This document shows, in pieces, positions 62,639 through 64,000 of a DNA stretch of 64,000 nucleotides (its first letter is position 1; each line of letters begins with the position of its first letter). Made by a program: the position numbers and the translations under genes. A model generated the notes under the pieces. The model ran no database searches and was not told where the DNA came from. It worked only from the letters and a program-made list of their open reading frames with translations. The DNA is from Phycisphaerales bacterium. Lineage in GTDB: Bacteria; Planctomycetota; Phycisphaerae; Phycisphaerales; SM1A02. The stretch covers positions 62,001 through 126,000 of the forward strand of contig JABABM010000003.1 of NCBI GenBank assembly GCA_014238205.1. Reading direction: 5' to 3'.

Positions 62639-64000
62639 ATGAGCAAACGAAAGTACACGCCGGAGGAATTAGCGTCCACGATTCCTCCCGACCACCTTCC
62701 GACCCAGTCAGTCAGGCCACATTCGGGGCCGGATGTCTCGTGGCTGGTGAAAGGAACCGAGAAGAAGAGTGATCACACGACACTTCCAGAACTTCGCGTG
62801 GGCCCCAGCGGCAACAATCTGGACCTTGTTCTCGAGTTCACGGTTGGAGAAGGTGGGCTTGGAACGGTTTCACTTGCCCGACAGTCCTGTCTCAACAGGA
62901 ATGTTGCTGTCAAGCAGTCGAGGTCCGATCGCCGCAGCGGTGATGCTGAACTTCAGCTGAGAAGGGAGGCGGAACTCATGGGCCAGCTTGAGCATCCATC
63001 TATTCCGCCTATCCATGTCTTTGGAAATGATTCAGAAGGCCACGCCGTCCTGGTGATGAAGTTTGTTTCCGGAGATTCATGGGGAGATGTGCTGGACAAG
63101 GACATGACGCTGACCGAGGACAGGGAAGCGGAACGACTGCATCTACGGAAACACCTGGATATTCTCTGCCGAATTGGTGAAGCCCTCTCCTTCGCGCATG
63201 GGCGACGGATCATCCACAGGGACATCAAGCCCGACAATGTCGTCGTCGGTGAATATGGTGAGGTCTACCTGATCGACTGGGGAATCGCTGCCGAGGTGAA
63301 GGAGGATGGCACCTACAAGCCCGCGGGGTTTGCTGGAACACCCTCCTATTCCGCTCCGGAGATGCTTGATCGGAATGCGAGTCTCGATGAACGGACCGAT
63401 GTCTATCTCCTTGGGGGCACCCTCTACCAGCTCGCAACCGGAGATGCTCCTCATCCGGGAAGCACTGTTTCGGAGGTGTTTGATCACGTCCTGTCCAAGC
63501 CAACACCCGATTCGATTGAACAAATCCCCCTTCCGTTGGCCGAGATCTGCCTGAAGGCGATGGCTGCGGATCCGGCGGATCGATTTCAGAGCATCAAGGA
63601 GATGCTTGAGTCGATTCGTCACTTCATGGATCACGGTGATACGGCTGAACTCTTCGTTCGCAGCAGTGAAACGATGAAGGCGTTGAGAAAACTCGTTTCA
63701 TCCCAGAGAGTCGATCCGGACCAGGTCGATACGCTTGGCCAGCGTTGTCGGTACGACCTGGAACGTGTGCACCATGCATGGCCTGAAAATGAACAGGTGA
63801 CCGAAATGCTTGCCGAGTGCGTGCTGCTGCTCTGCGATCACGCCATCGAGCAGAATCGGATCGGAGCCGCACGCATGTTGCTGACACAGTACAAGCAGTT
63901 CGAGCTGAAGAACTCGGGTGATGTCTACAGGCGTCAGGATGACATCGAGGATCTTGTCGACCAGATGATCTCCCGGAACGATGAGTTGTCCGTGGGAATC
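62639..64000 (+). CDS. Serine/threonine protein kinase, cut by window end
   Basis: Pkn-type kinase, 454 codons visible with no stop before 64000. After a 65-residue N-terminal stretch the kinase domain spans about 66-340. It has Gly-rich loop VGEGGLGTVSLA (69-80), Lys92 in VAVKQS, Glu110, HRDIKPDN (His193 to Asn200, catalytic Asp195) and an atypical DWG (213-215) in place of DFG. The activation end is GTPSYSAPEM. A C-terminal helical part continues past the window. DWG occurs in some bacterial kinases. Its substrates and regulation are unknown; the preceding isochorismatase-fold gene may be co-transcribed (40 bases apart). Confidence 0.9.
   Translation, partial: MSKRKYTPEELASTIPPDHLPTQSVRPHSGPDVSWLVKGTEKKSDHTTLPELRVGPSGNNLDLVLEFTVGEGGLGTVSLARQSCLNRNVAVKQSRSDRRSGDAELQLRREAELMGQLEHPSIPPIHVFGNDSEGHAVLVMKFVSGDSWGDVLDKDMTLTEDREAERLHLRKHLDILCRIGEALSFAHGRRIIHRDIKPDNVVVGEYGEVYLIDWGIAAEVKEDGTYKPAGFAGTPSYSAPEMLDRNASLDERTDVYLLGGTLYQLATGDAPHPGSTVSEVFDHVLSKPTPDSIEQIPLPLAEICLKAMAADPADRFQSIKEMLESIRHFMDHGDTAELFVRSSETMKALRKLVSSQRVDPDQVDTLGQRCRYDLERVHHAWPENEQVTEMLAECVLLLCDHAIEQNRIGAARMLLTQYKQFELKNSGDVYRRQDDIEDLVDQMISRNDELSVGI

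Overview
The window is 64 kb of compact, moderately GC-rich bacterial chromosome. It carries about 50 protein genes and two tRNA genes. I see no phage, insertion sequence or CRISPR array. The gene content points to a marine member of the Planctomycetota, probably Phycisphaerae-like (inference). Signs are a secreted sugar-dehydrogenase-like protein with the C-terminal c-haem domain common in PVC bacteria, a membrane protein ending in a CPxCGYNLxGL zinc ribbon, a planctomycete-style PhoD phosphatase, a nickel superoxide dismutase, a Pkn-type Ser/Thr kinase and many secreted proteins of unknown function. Packing is tight. Several convergent genes overlap at their stops and several divergent genes touch or overlap at their starts. 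Only one stretch of over 300 bp (9873-10338) lacks a gene.

Layout. 1-16 kb is mixed housekeeping: panB, an HtrA-like protease, an orphan OppF-type ATPase, thyA-folA, a tRNA-dihydrouridine synthase, xerD, trpS, a CPBP protease and trpC, with several secreted proteins of unknown function. 14.2-22.6 kb is a branched-chain amino-acid (probably leucine) degradation operon: a LiuC-like hydratase, a second enoyl-CoA hydratase, acyl-CoA dehydrogenase, leucine dehydrogenase, and E1-alpha, E1-beta and E2 of a 2-oxoacid dehydrogenase. 22.6-36.8 kb is a minus-strand surface-polysaccharide locus. It encodes a complete WbpA/B/E/D/I set for UDP-ManNAc(3NAc)A, plus PglF/PglC/PglD-like proteins, a glycosyltransferase, an O-antigen polymerase/ligase-like protein and a large secreted repeat protein. 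37-39.6 kb holds the most unusual locus: an 83-residue protein resembling the nitrile-hydratase-like (NHLP) RiPP leader family, translationally coupled to a large secreted c-haem protein. 39.6-49.8 kb carries a beta-lactamase/PhoD fusion, tRNA-Leu, an EndA-like nuclease, a glutamate-synthase-like flavoprotein, Ni-SOD, a phosphate-type porin, tRNA-Cys, a duplicated-domain secreted protein and a cyclophilin. 49.8-64 kb has gatB, pyrE, two large secreted proteins, an oppA-oppB-hydrolase operon, enolase, a serA-like dehydrogenase, an isochorismatase-fold protein lacking its catalytic cysteine, and the start of a Ser/Thr kinase cut by the window end.

How the genes work together. Leucine dehydrogenase, the 2-oxoacid dehydrogenase, acyl-CoA dehydrogenase and the hydratases form a path from branched amino acids to acyl-CoA intermediates. 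The wbp set converts UDP-GlcNAc into a di-N-acetylated mannuronic acid sugar, which the PglC-like transferase, the glycosyltransferase and the Wzy/WaaL-like protein could place into a surface glycan. Porin, PhoD-like phosphatase, nuclease and peptide transporter parts suggest scavenging of phosphate, nucleic acid and peptides. All functions are read from sequence patterns by eye. No database search was run.
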